Shown: positions 51,395-60,118 of the stretch, piece by piece
How the letters are laid out: each line of letters begins with the position of its first letter
How positions within the stretch are numbered: the stretch's first letter is position 1
From: Cohnella mopanensis
Lineage (GTDB): Bacteria > Bacillota > Bacilli > Paenibacillales > Paenibacillaceae
DNA: 64,000 nucleotides
Reading direction: 5' to 3'
Assembly (NCBI RefSeq): GCF_022352055.1
Contig: NZ_JAKRWM010000017.1
Location: forward strand, 98,752-162,751
Notes under the pieces: generated by a model
Database searches by the model: none
Seen by the model: the letters and a program-made list of their open reading frames with translations, nothing else
What the model was told of the DNA's origin: nothing
Program-made: the position numbers and the translations under genes

Positions 51395-52911
51395 GGCCTT
51401 ATCGCTCCTTCCTCGTGAACGATTACGCGGTTTTTACCGTTGCGCTTCGCTTCATAGAGAGCCGAATCCGCCAAATCCTGCAATTGCTGAACGCTCATCC
51501 CCGCTCTGTAGAAAGCTACTCCGATGCAAATCGTCAGCTTTCCTGAAGGCTGTGCCTCTCTGTTATGAAAGGGATGCTGCTCTACGGCAGAACGAATTTT
51601 CTCGGCGATGGCCAACGTCGCTTCCTGAGTTGCGCCCGGCAATAGCGCCACGAATTCTTCCCCTCCGAACCGACATGGAAAATGCGGGCCGGAAACCGTA
51701 TTCGCTATGATCTTCGCTACTCCGATTAAGGTATTGTTGCCCTCGAGATGTCCGTTCGTATCGTTGTAATGCTTGAAGAAATCGATATCCGCGATCATTA
51801 ACGAGAGCGGCGAATCGTTTCTTTCAGATTGTTGGGCAAGCTCTTGCAGCTTATCTTGATAAAAGCGTTGATTATAGAGGCCCGTTAGCCCATCGGTAAT
51901 CGACATTCGCTGCGAACGCTCGTACAACCTGGAGTTCTCGATCGCCACGGAAGCCTGCGCCGCCAACGGAACGATGCTATCGATTTCTTCCATCTCCAGC
52001 GGCTGATGATTGACGTTATTGTCTACGACGATAACGCCGACCATATTGCCCTGATTAAGCATCGGAACGATCGCGAAAGACGTCATCTGGAACGTCTCCG
52101 CCAATTGGCGCTGAACGGTGTCCGACCAATCCAGCTCGCGAACGATGATCGGCTTTTTCTCCGTTAATGCTTGATGAAAGATATGATTCCCGGAGTTCAA
52201 AGGGATTTCAATATCGCGGAGCAACTTGATCAGGTCGATATCGCGGAATTGTGCATCCTCCATCAAGGCGATGAAATCTCCTAAATTCATTCTCCTGCTG
52301 ACGACATTATTCCAAGTCGATATCCCTTGTTCCTTAGTCATCGATCCGATTCCTACCGCGCCTTGAAGATTTGAACCCTTGTCATCGACCAGGAACAGAA
52401 GAGCTCGGTTGAATCCTAAACCATATCCTGCAGTAATCGCCGTCAGAATAATATGAAGCAGCTTGCCTACCTCCATTGTACTCTGAATCGCGATACTGAT
52501 TTCTTTAAGAATGGAAAGATGTCTGGATTGTTTGTACAGCTGCATCAGCCATACTCCATCAGACGCCAGCTTCCTTTGTTTCTGCTGGTGGAACAGCAAG
52601 CCGGAAACTCCGGCAAATACGAGCACGGCCATCGGGTACACGCCTAACCCGCCTTTTACGTAAGTTAACGCTGCCATGAGAATTACCGAAGCGAGTGCTC
52701 CGTACATGGAGAAGCTATAGGAAACCAACAGCACGAAGAGTCCATATAAAATAACTTCAAGTTCACCAAAACCACTCTGAGAGATCGCCTCTACCATCGC
52801 GAACAAAACCAAGCAAAGCAAAAGCCTGTTCCAGAACGGCGATAAGTAAAAACGGACTAACGATCCTGCCAGCACGATCAAGAATGTAATTGCAAACTCA
52901 AGCGGGATCAT
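51391..52911 (-). CDS. Membrane GAF-GGDEF diguanylate cyclase
   Basis: 506 residues: several N-terminal TM helices (about 8-110), a GAF domain (about 145-310) and a GGDEF domain (about 335-500) with the active-site motif RFGGEEF and an ITDGLTGLYNQRFYQ entry motif. It should make c-di-GMP in response to a GAF-bound ligand. ATG 52911 has GGAGAGGAG upstream. Linked to a small membrane protein and the amidohydrolase. Confidence 0.92.
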   Translation of the reverse strand: MIPLEFAITFLIVLAGSLVRFYLSPFWNRLLLCLVLFAMVEAISQSGFGELEVILYGLFVLLVSYSFSMYGALASVILMAALTYVKGGLGVYPMAVLVFAGVSGLLFHQQKQRKLASDGVWLMQLYKQSRHLSILKEISIAIQSTMEVGKLLHIILTAITAGYGLGFNRALLFLVDDKGSNLQGAVGIGSMTKEQGISTWNNVVSRRMNLGDFIALMEDAQFRDIDLIKLLRDIEIPLNSGNHIFHQALTEKKPIIVRELDWSDTVQRQLAETFQMTSFAIVPMLNQGNMVGVIVVDNNVNHQPLEMEEIDSIVPLAAQASVAIENSRLYERSQRMSITDGLTGLYNQRFYQDKLQELAQQSERNDSPLSLMIADIDFFKHYNDTNGHLEGNNTLIGVAKIIANTVSGPHFPCRFGGEEFVALLPGATQEATLAIAEKIRSAVEQHPFHNREAQPSGKLTICIGVAFYRAGMSVQQLQDLADSALYEAKRNGKNRVIVHEEGAIRP

Positions 52912-52982
52912 AGTTAAACTCCTCTCCAGCATATCGAAAATATACTATTCGACATATTACGAGCATTTCCTGTGCAAAAACG

Positions 52983-53021
52983 AAAAAGACCATCCCCGTC
53001 ATCTTAACCGGCGGATGGTCC
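52983..53021 (-). terminator. Intrinsic terminator after htpG
   Basis: GGACCATCC and GGATGGTC with a G-rich loop on the minus strand, followed by TTTTTC. Confidence 0.85.
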
Positions 53022-53041
53022 AATGGTTGCTTTATATTTAG

Positions 53042-54922
53042 TTACACCATGACTTTGCAAATGTCGTTCGTGAATTCCACCGGATCGCCGATCGGCAAAC
53101 CTTCGATGAGCAACGCTTGATTGTACAGCAAGCTCGTATACAGGTTAAGCTTCTCTTGGTCTTTCGCGTGAGCGTCCTTCAACGATTGGAATACCGCGTG
53201 GTTGACGTTGATCTCGAGCACCTTGTCGGCTTTGACGTTCGGATTGTTCGGCATCGCGTTCAAGATTTTCTCCATCTCGATCGTCACTTCGCCTTCCGTG
53301 GTCAGGCAGACAGGATGGCTCTTCAATCTCTTCGAAGCCCTCACGTTCTTCACCTTGCCGGACAGGAACTGCTGCATCGATTCGAATAGCTCCTTGTTGT
53401 CGTTAGCTTCCGCCTCGGATTCCTTATCCTTCTCGTCCGCCTCGATTCCCAGATCCCCGCTCGAGACCGATTTGAATTCCTTGTCCTTGTAGGACATGAT
53501 CATCTTGATCGCGAATTCGTCGATGTCGTCCGTGAAGTACAAAATTTCGTACCCCTTGTCGGATACCATCTCCGTCTGCGGAAGCTTCTCGATTCTTTCG
53601 ATCGATTCGCCGGACGCGTAGTAGATGAACTTCTGATCTTCAGGCATTCTTGCGACGTACTCGTCCAAAGTAACAACTTTCTTCTCCTTAGAGGAGTAGA
53701 ACATCAACAAATCTTGAAGGACGTCTTTGTGCATGCCGTAATCGTTGTAGACTCCGAATTTCAGCTGTCTTCCGAACGATTGGTAGAATTTCTCGTACTT
53801 CTCCCGCTCATCCTTCAAGAGGCTTTGCAGTTGGCTTTTGATTTTGTTCTGGATGTTCTTCGCGATCAGCTTCAATTGGCGATCATGCTGCAACATCTCC
53901 CGCGAGATGTTAAGGGACAAGTCTTCCGAATCGACCATCCCTTTCACGAAGCCGAAATAATCCGGAAGCAGATCCGAGCACTTATCCATGATCAATACGC
54001 CGTTGGAATAGAGCTCGAGACCTTTCTCGAACTCCTTCGTGTAATAATCGAAAGGCGTGCTCTCAGGGATATAAAGAATAGCTTGGTATCTTACCGCTCC
54101 GTCTACGCTGAGATGGATATGCTTTAGCGGCTTGTCGAACCCGTAGCGCTTCTCGGCGTAGAAGTTCTCATAATCCGCATCCGTGAGCTCGTTTTTATTT
54201 TTACGCCAGATCGGAACCATGCTATTGACCGTTTGCTCTTCGGAATAATCCTCGAATTCGTTCTCTTCGCCTTCCTTAGGCCGTTTGCCCGTCACGTCCA
54301 TCTTGATCGGGTAGCGAATGAAGTCGGAATATTTCTTGATGATAGCCTTTAACCGGAACTCTTCCAAAAACTCGTCGTACTGATCTTCTTCGGTATTGTC
54401 TTTGATCTTCAGGACGATCTCCGTCCCTACGGAATCCTTGTTCGCCTCCACGATCGTGTAACCTTCCGCGCCCGTAGATTCCCATTTGAACGCCTCGTCA
54501 CTGCCGAGCGCCTTACTCGTTACGGTAATGACATCCGCCACCATGAATGCCGAATAGAAGCCAACTCCGAATTGGCCAATGATATTGTGGCCGTCCTGGG
54601 CTTCATTCTCCTTCTTGAAGGCCAGCGAACCGCTCTTCGCGATAACTCCGAGGTTGTTCTCCAGGTCTTCCTTCGTCATCCCGATTCCGGTATCGGCAAT
54701 CGTTAGCGTTCTGTTCACCTTGTCGGCGGTAACTTTAATGTAATAGTCCTCTTTGTTAAATACTAAATTTTCGTCGGTTAACGCCTTGTAATAAATCTTA
54801 TCTACTGCGTCGCTTGCGTTGGAAATGAGTTCCCGCAGGAAGATTTCCCGCTGCGTGTAGATGGAGTTAATCATCATTTCCAGCAATCGCTTGGACTCTG
54901 CTTTGAATTGCTTTTTAGCCAT
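53042..54922 (-). CDS. htpG: Molecular chaperone HtpG (Hsp90)
   Basis: 626 residues, the usual length. N-terminal GHKL ATPase with IFLRELISNASDAVDKI, DTGIGMTKEDL and GQFGVGFYSAFMVAD, then the middle (SREMLQHDR) and dimerisation domains. It folds client proteins under heat or stress. ATG 54922 follows AAGGAG; the frame back to 54985 includes the CIRCE operator. Single gene behind a CIRCE element. Confidence 0.96.
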   Translation of the reverse strand: MAKKQFKAESKRLLEMMINSIYTQREIFLRELISNASDAVDKIYYKALTDENLVFNKEDYYIKVTADKVNRTLTIADTGIGMTKEDLENNLGVIAKSGSLAFKKENEAQDGHNIIGQFGVGFYSAFMVADVITVTSKALGSDEAFKWESTGAEGYTIVEANKDSVGTEIVLKIKDNTEEDQYDEFLEEFRLKAIIKKYSDFIRYPIKMDVTGKRPKEGEENEFEDYSEEQTVNSMVPIWRKNKNELTDADYENFYAEKRYGFDKPLKHIHLSVDGAVRYQAILYIPESTPFDYYTKEFEKGLELYSNGVLIMDKCSDLLPDYFGFVKGMVDSEDLSLNISREMLQHDRQLKLIAKNIQNKIKSQLQSLLKDEREKYEKFYQSFGRQLKFGVYNDYGMHKDVLQDLLMFYSSKEKKVVTLDEYVARMPEDQKFIYYASGESIERIEKLPQTEMVSDKGYEILYFTDDIDEFAIKMIMSYKDKEFKSVSSGDLGIEADEKDKESEAEANDNKELFESMQQFLSGKVKNVRASKRLKSHPVCLTTEGEVTIEMEKILNAMPNNPNVKADKVLEINVNHAVFQSLKDAHAKDQEKLNLYTSLLYNQALLIEGLPIGDPVEFTNDICKVMV

Positions 54923-54978
54923 TGAAATGGATCTCCTTTCAATATACAACCTATAGAGAATCTGATCGTTTTCGTTGG

Positions 54979-55005
54979 TTAGCACTCTTGCTCAATGAGT
55001 GCCAA
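54979..55005 (-). promoter_or_regulatory. CIRCE operator (HrcA) upstream of htpG
   Basis: TTAGCACTC, 9 bases, GAGTGCCAA (consensus GAGTGCTAA). A sigma-A promoter lies just upstream: TTGACA (55041-55036), 17 bases, TAAAAA (55018-55013). CIRCE would sit at the 5' end of the mRNA. Confidence 0.9.
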
Positions 55006-55076
55006 TACTTATTTTTTATCATTACTCGATTTTAATGTCAATGGCTCCGATCGTTTTTGGATTTAAAATAGAAGCG

Positions 55077-55105
55077 AGGAGCCCAAGGCTTTCCCCAGGC
55101 TCCCC
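55077..55105 (-). terminator. Hairpin after the KAS III-like gene
   Basis: GGAGCCTGG and CTTGGGCTCC form an imperfect stem on the minus strand, with a weak T tail. Likely end of the riboswitch operon. Confidence 0.45.
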
Positions 55106-55119
55106 GTTACTTTCTCTCC

Positions 55120-56109
55120 TCAGTACTGCAGCAGCAGCGATACGTTCTGCCAGCCCGCGCCTACGGTCCAGAACACAAGATAATCGCCCCTGGCGATCTT
55201 GCCTTCCTTCAACGCTTCATACAACGCCACGAACGGACTGTTCGTAGCCGTATAGCCGTATCTGTCACCAATGTAAGGAACCTTGTCGGCGTCGATCCCT
55301 AGTCGTTCGGATACAAGCTTCAAATTGCCGATCGAGAATTGGGAGAACAAGAAGCTTCCGATCTCCTCTTTTGCTAAGCCGTTGCGTTCCAATAAAATCC
55401 GAACCGTGTCTACCGCCGAATCCACGCATACGGAATCGTCGAACGGCATGAATTTGATCTGCGCATCCTTGGCCGTGTACTCCTCACGATAGAGATTGGA
55501 CAACCCCTGGGCGGGGAATAGCGAGTTATTAATGACCGAAGTATCCGTTTGATACACGGAATCGATGAATCCCCGGGTATCGGACGCTCTCTCCAAAATT
55601 ACGGCCACCGCTGAATCCGCGAAGTTTGAATGGTACACCGGCTCGTTCGGACTATGAACCGAGATCGAATCGGCGCCCACCACCAACGCTCGCTCGATGC
55701 GCGGATTCCCAAGCATGTAGCGGCTTGCTTGCTCGACAGCGACGAGCATTCCCGCGCAGTTCGCGTTAATATCGAAGCAGACCGTGTTCAGATCCCCGCC
55801 CAGTGCGTTATGTAGCTTCAGAGCATTGCTCGGGAGCAAATATTCGGGCGTCTGAGACGTGAAAATAATAAGGTCAATATCCCTTCCCGTCAGTCCGGAG
55901 CTTCGCAACACGTTATTGGAAGCTTCGATCGACATCGTCAGCGAGTTCTCGCCCGAGTCTTCGATCACATATCTCTTGTCCCGGCCCAACGCCTTAAGCA
56001 GTCCGGTGACGTCCGTGCCTTGCTTCCGAAATCGTTCGATATAATAATCGTTCGCCACTTCGTTAGCTGGATGATAAATCCCGATATCGCGAATTCGAAC
56101 CGCTCCCAT
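55120..56109 (-). CDS. Ketoacyl-ACP synthase III-like enzyme without the catalytic His and Asn
   Basis: 329 residues of the FabH/thiolase fold. The nucleophile Cys118 is present in DINANCAGMLVAV. Where FabH has the HQAN motif this protein has FSQFS (Ser256 in place of His), and where FabH has GNTSAAS it has GYTATNS (Tyr286 in place of Asn). The Cys can still load an acyl group, but decarboxylative condensation should be lost; an acyltransferase or unusual condensation is more likely. ATG 56109 has AAAGGAGG. Last gene of the riboswitch operon. Confidence 0.82.
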   Translation of the reverse strand: MGAVRIRDIGIYHPANEVANDYYIERFRKQGTDVTGLLKALGRDKRYVIEDSGENSLTMSIEASNNVLRSSGLTGRDIDLIIFTSQTPEYLLPSNALKLHNALGGDLNTVCFDINANCAGMLVAVEQASRYMLGNPRIERALVVGADSISVHSPNEPVYHSNFADSAVAVILERASDTRGFIDSVYQTDTSVINNSLFPAQGLSNLYREEYTAKDAQIKFMPFDDSVCVDSAVDTVRILLERNGLAKEEIGSFLFSQFSIGNLKLVSERLGIDADKVPYIGDRYGYTATNSPFVALYEALKEGKIARGDYLVFWTVGAGWQNVSLLLQY

Positions 56110-56139
56110 AGTCTTCCTCCCTCCTTTATGCTCCAACGA

Positions 56140-56481
56140 TTAAACTTCCACTATTTCTAGATTGTTCAGTTGAACCGCGCGTCCGACGCGAGACAATTGC
56201 ATTTTAAGAATCGGATTTTTGGCAATGCGAAGAACGATTTTCTTGAAGCCATCCCTTTTGTACAGTTGGAAACAGCCTTCCAGAATCGGTAACGTATCAG
56301 GGGAGGAGACGTTCAGCTGCGTGCAGTCGATTTCAATGTCGTAATCCGGAACGGAGATCGAAGCGATGCTCTTCTGATAAGCCTCTATCGACTTCATTCC
56401 ATCCTCGGTCGAGAACGTTCCTTCGACTTGCGCCTTAAATACTTTGTTTGCTTGATCCAATTGAATGTTAAAGCTTCCCAT
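56140..56481 (-). CDS. Small STAS-like protein
   Basis: 113 residues with alternating strands and helices: VFKAQVEGTFSTEDGMKSIEAYQK, then DIEIDCTQLNVSSPDTLPILE and KKIVLRIAKNPILKMQLSRVG. The pattern recalls STAS/SpoIIAA-like anti-sigma-antagonist folds, but no phosphorylatable Ser motif is certain. ATG 56481 follows GGAGGAA. Its place between the two enzymes suggests a regulatory or acyl-carrier-like partner. Confidence 0.65.
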   Translation of the reverse strand: MGSFNIQLDQANKVFKAQVEGTFSTEDGMKSIEAYQKSIASISVPDYDIEIDCTQLNVSSPDTLPILEGCFQLYKRDGFKKIVLRIAKNPILKMQLSRVGRAVQLNNLEIVEV

Positions 56482-56531
56482 AATTAATTCCTCCATTTAG
56501 TCGCGAATTTTATTAATGCTCCTATAACCTG

Positions 56532-58160
56532 TTACTTCATAAGCGCCTTCAAACGATCCAATATCGGAGCCGGCTCGCTGCCGTCCGTGTTGACCTCGAT
56601 AATGCAAGGTCCATCCAGCTCCTTGACGAACGCAGGAATGTTTCGAACGTCCTCCATACGATCGACGGACATCGCGCGTATGCCGGCCACGCTCATCATT
56701 TCCGCGATCGAGATTCTTTCCTGCTTGTAGTCGGGTATCGTCCGGTTGTAGAGAAACTTCTGCCCCCTCACTACGTAAGACAGCATCGCATTATTGATAA
56801 TGAAGTACACGACCGGAATCCGGTATTCCTTAGCCGTCAAAATATCCATGCCGTTCATGAAGAAGCAGCCATCCCCTGCGAATACCGCCACCGGACGGCT
56901 CGGATCGGCAGCGTATAGCCCCGCTCCTCCGGCGATCGCGGATCCCATCGCGCCGTAATCCAGATTGATCTCGAAATCTCCGCCCCGCGGCACTTCGAGA
57001 TACTTCAGTACAAAGTTCGTAAACTCCCCGATATCGCAAACATATCGCGTATCGGACGGCATAGCCGATTTGAGCCGTTCCAAAAACAACCGCAGCGATA
57101 GACCGGTATGATTCCGCTCATAAGGCTCATTCAATGCCATACTCCGACGATAAATCGCCTTAGAGGAGCTGCGGCTGTTCTGAATCAAATAGGGCAGCAC
57201 CTCCTTTAAATCTCCCTGGACGGATACATCCGTTTTGAACACTTTGCCGAGCTCTTGCGGGTCGCGATCGACGTGAATGACGGTTCTACCCGCAACGAGC
57301 ACTTCATTAAAGTTGCAGGTTGAGGCTTCCCCCAAGCTTGTCCCCAGAACGAGAATGCATGACGGTCGACTTGAATTCACGTATTCGCTAGCCGCATCGG
57401 TACTGGAAAATCCATAGTTTCCTAGATTCAACGCAAAGTCGGCTGGAACGACACCTTTGCCCGCCGGGGTCGTAATGATCGGCCATTGAAGCCGTTCGCT
57501 TAGCTGCATGATCTCTGAGGAAAACCCTCTTCCTCCGCGACCAACCATAATCAACCCGTCGGAGCTTCTGTTCAGCAACTCCGAAGCCCGTTCCAGACGC
57601 TCTCTCGCCGGGATGACCGCTTGAATCTCCGCAAGATTAAGGGGCTCAGGTAAGGAACCGTGAACTTCGCCCCGCTGCACGTCGATCGGGATCGACAAGT
57701 ATACCGGACCGCAAGGCGGCGTCATGGCGATTCGGATCGCTTTGACCAACTCGTTTATCACGTCGGCCTCATCCATCACCGTAACGCTGTATTTGGTCAC
57801 CGGCTTAACCATTTGCTCGCCGTCAAGCTCCTGTATAGCCCCCTTGCCCATCTGCCACCGGTTAATGTAACCCGCAATAATAAGCATTGGAGCTTTGGCA
57901 CGCTTCGCGTCCGCAATCCCGTTCATCATGTTACCGACGCCGACGGCACCCGCTCCCACGCAAACCGACAGCTTGCCCGACGTACTGGAATATCTGGCTG
58001 CCATGTACGCGGCTCCGGCTTCGTTCTTCGTAATGATCGGCTTGATGTCGACATCGATCAATGAATCGTATATCGGACCGATTATTCCTGCGGGTATTCC
58101 GAATAGGTATTCCACTTCATTGGCCTTCAAAACTTTCAAAATCGCCTCTGCCATCTTCAT
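56532..58160 (-). CDS. ThDP-dependent enzyme of the acetolactate synthase family
   Basis: 542 residues, normal length. Catalytic Glu47 in TKNEAGAAYMA, a central domain (about 190-330), and the ThDP/Mg motif GDG (430-432) to INN (455-457). It resembles acetolactate synthase and related alpha-keto acid carboligases or decarboxylases; the specific substrate is not evident, and the residues that define ilvB were not checked by alignment. Strong GGAGGAGAG-type binding site. Its place with a KAS III-like protein suggests it makes an acyloin or acyl donor. Confidence 0.85.
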   Translation of the reverse strand: MKMAEAILKVLKANEVEYLFGIPAGIIGPIYDSLIDVDIKPIITKNEAGAAYMAARYSSTSGKLSVCVGAGAVGVGNMMNGIADAKRAKAPMLIIAGYINRWQMGKGAIQELDGEQMVKPVTKYSVTVMDEADVINELVKAIRIAMTPPCGPVYLSIPIDVQRGEVHGSLPEPLNLAEIQAVIPARERLERASELLNRSSDGLIMVGRGGRGFSSEIMQLSERLQWPIITTPAGKGVVPADFALNLGNYGFSSTDAASEYVNSSRPSCILVLGTSLGEASTCNFNEVLVAGRTVIHVDRDPQELGKVFKTDVSVQGDLKEVLPYLIQNSRSSSKAIYRRSMALNEPYERNHTGLSLRLFLERLKSAMPSDTRYVCDIGEFTNFVLKYLEVPRGGDFEINLDYGAMGSAIAGGAGLYAADPSRPVAVFAGDGCFFMNGMDILTAKEYRIPVVYFIINNAMLSYVVRGQKFLYNRTIPDYKQERISIAEMMSVAGIRAMSVDRMEDVRNIPAFVKELDGPCIIEVNTDGSEPAPILDRLKALMK

Positions 58161-58190
58161 GCGAATACCTTCCTCTCTCCTCCTATATCC

Positions 58191-58622
58191 CTAGAAAATG
58201 TCTATATATTGTTCGACCAACCGTTCCGCATTCGCGATTTCTTGCTCGCTAAACTCATGGAGCTGTCCGATAGAGGCCACGACCACGATTCCCTCTACGG
58301 TTGCACCCTTCAAAACGGGAATAATTAATAAGCTGTCGATACCGAATAGAAAAAACTCCTCCGACGAGCGACTATCGTTTTTGACATCCTGAATGGCCAT
58401 CGCGCGAGGTTCCCGAACCAAGTCGGCAAGCAGAATATCATGAGCGATATATACCGGGCTTTGCGCATGAACGCTTTTCCAACGCTCAATGCCTAGAGCA
58501 TCGGTGTTGGTCTTTAATACCGGATTAATGCGGCCGTCCGCAACCCGGTGATAAGCAATATCTAACACACCTGTTGCCTCGCTCAAGAGCGCGAACAGAT
58601 GGTTTAACCTTTCCGAGTTCAT
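58191..58622 (-). CDS. Small GAF-domain protein
   Basis: 143 residues, essentially one GAF domain (RLNHLFALLSEATGVLDIAY; LLIIPVLKGATVEGIVVVAS). It could bind a small molecule or nucleotide. Tandem ATG codons follow AGGAGG; the second (58622) has the better spacing. Between the chemoreceptor and the ThDP gene, with no DNA-binding or enzymatic domain attached. Confidence 0.78.
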   Translation of the reverse strand: MNSERLNHLFALLSEATGVLDIAYHRVADGRINPVLKTNTDALGIERWKSVHAQSPVYIAHDILLADLVREPRAMAIQDVKNDSRSSEEFFLFGIDSLLIIPVLKGATVEGIVVVASIGQLHEFSEQEIANAERLVEQYIDIF

Positions 58623-58634
58623 CATCTACCTCCT

Positions 58635-59846
58635 CTATCTCTCAAATAAGCTGATCTGATCTTTAAGCTGCTTAGCTTGTTCCTGTAACTTGCGGGCCGA
58701 ATGTAGCGACTCTTCCATCGCCCCAAGCTGCTCCTCCGTACACGTCGCGATTTCCTTCGTTCCGGCCAGCGCGGTTTCCGTAATCGTCGCAGTTTCCCTC
58801 ACCGAGCTCAGAATTTGATCGGCGCTGGAGCTTATCTCTTCGGTGACGCCGGATACTTCCTGCACCTTGAAAGACACCTGCTCCGTCAGTTGTACGATCT
58901 GGTTAAAGGACTGTCCCGCCCCCGTTACCAATCGCGTACCGGATTCAACCTCAATCATGACCTGGTTCATCGCTTCCATCGACAAGCGGGAGCCATTTCG
59001 AATATCCGCTACCGTCTTGGCGATATCCTTCGCGGAAGATGAGGATTGATCGGCCAGTTTACGAATCTCGTCCGCCACGACGGCAAAGCCTCGTCCGTAC
59101 TCGCCAGCCCGGGCCGCCTCGATCGCGGCGTTCAACGATAACAAGTTAATCTGGCTTGCGATCTCCGCCATGATTACGGTTACGCGGTCGATATCCTCCG
59201 TGCGCTGGTTCATTTGCCCGACCGCATCCGATGAAACGAGGGCCGTTTCGTGGATCGTCATCATCTGGGCAATCGCATGGTCGACCGATTGATTACCGTC
59301 GCTTGCGCGTTGGGCTACTTCTGCCGTTTCGTGCGCCAGTCCCTGGGAAGATTCGGCGATATGCTCCATTCCCTTGCTGACTTCCTCTAGCATCAGCATG
59401 TTAACCCTAGCGCTCTCGGCGATCGACTCGCTCCCTGAAGCAATCTGCCGAATGGATTCGGAAATCCCCACGACCATGTCCGTGCAAAACTCCGTATTGC
59501 TTGCCAGCGAGGAAGACGTGCCCGCCACGGAATCGGTCAGCTCCGAAATGCGCCCGAATACCTCTCGTATGTTGGCCGTATTGGGAATCGAGCCAACCTC
59601 AAGCGGGTAACCGCCATCCGACGGCGACTTTCCGATCTCGATGAACCGGCACAGACGATCCGCGAGCAGATAAGAACAAACGACACCGACAATCCCGAAC
59701 AATACGGCGATTCCGGCGCTTTTCCATAACGCATTCGTTTGGACAAACAGGATAATGCCGTATGCGAGTGACAATGCCGCAACGAATAGCGCCATCGACA
59801 TCGCCAGTTTCTCAGCAACCCTGTCCCTTAAGCGGAATAATCTCAA
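58635..59846 (-). CDS. Methyl-accepting chemotaxis protein without an extracytoplasmic domain
   Basis: 403 residues. Two N-terminal TM helices (about 14-33, 39-60) with only a few residues between, then a coiled MCP signalling domain with the hairpin tip QINLLSLNAAIEAARAGEYGRGFAVVADEIRKLAD. Without a periplasmic ligand domain it must sense via the membrane, the cytoplasm or a partner such as the adjacent GAF protein. The start is TTG 59846, 8 bases after GGAGGAG. First gene of the c-di-GMP riboswitch operon. Confidence 0.85.
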   Translation of the reverse strand: MRLFRLRDRVAEKLAMSMALFVAALSLAYGIILFVQTNALWKSAGIAVLFGIVGVVCSYLLADRLCRFIEIGKSPSDGGYPLEVGSIPNTANIREVFGRISELTDSVAGTSSSLASNTEFCTDMVVGISESIRQIASGSESIAESARVNMLMLEEVSKGMEHIAESSQGLAHETAEVAQRASDGNQSVDHAIAQMMTIHETALVSSDAVGQMNQRTEDIDRVTVIMAEIASQINLLSLNAAIEAARAGEYGRGFAVVADEIRKLADQSSSSAKDIAKTVADIRNGSRLSMEAMNQVMIEVESGTRLVTGAGQSFNQIVQLTEQVSFKVQEVSGVTEEISSSADQILSSVRETATITETALAGTKEIATCTEEQLGAMEESLHSARKLQEQAKQLKDQISLFER

Positions 59847-59971
59847 TTTCCTTCTCCTCCAACGAAATCCGATTCGGTCATTCTCGAATATTCACTCGTT
59901 TATTTCATCCTCAACCGCCCCCTTTGTCTTCTCTGATTGTCCAGACCGTGCACAGAGCCATAAATGGCAAC

Positions 59972-60002
59972 AAAAAAAGGACTTTCTGCTTAGAAAGTCC
60001 TT
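59972..60002 (-). terminator. Riboswitch expression-platform terminator
   Basis: AAGGACTTTC and GAAAGTCCTT around TAAGCA, followed by TTTTTTT on the minus strand. It lies between the c-di-GMP aptamer and the chemoreceptor gene. ATTGGCAGC just before it (60015-60007) can pair with GCTGCCAAT at the aptamer's 3' end (60042-60034), offering an alternative structure. Confidence 0.85.
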
Positions 60003-60035
60003 GCTGCCAATGGATGGAAACCTAAATCAATAAGA

Positions 60036-60118
60036 TTGGCAGCCCGGCGATCATAGCAGATGCTTTAGACCCGTGGCTTTGCGTCCCAGTCTTTCGGCTG
60101 GTTTGCGATTTACACCTT
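60036..60118 (-). ncRNA. c-di-GMP-I (GEMM-I) riboswitch aptamer
   Basis: On the minus strand the conserved core is clear: GCAAACCAG, a GAAA tetraloop stem (CCAGCCGAAAGACTGG), GGGACGCAAAGCCACGGG and CTAAAGC, then the P3-closing GCCGGGC. All landmarks of the c-di-GMP-I class are present. It controls the chemoreceptor-GAF-ThDP-STAS-KAS III operon through the terminator at 59972-60002. Confidence 0.95.
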
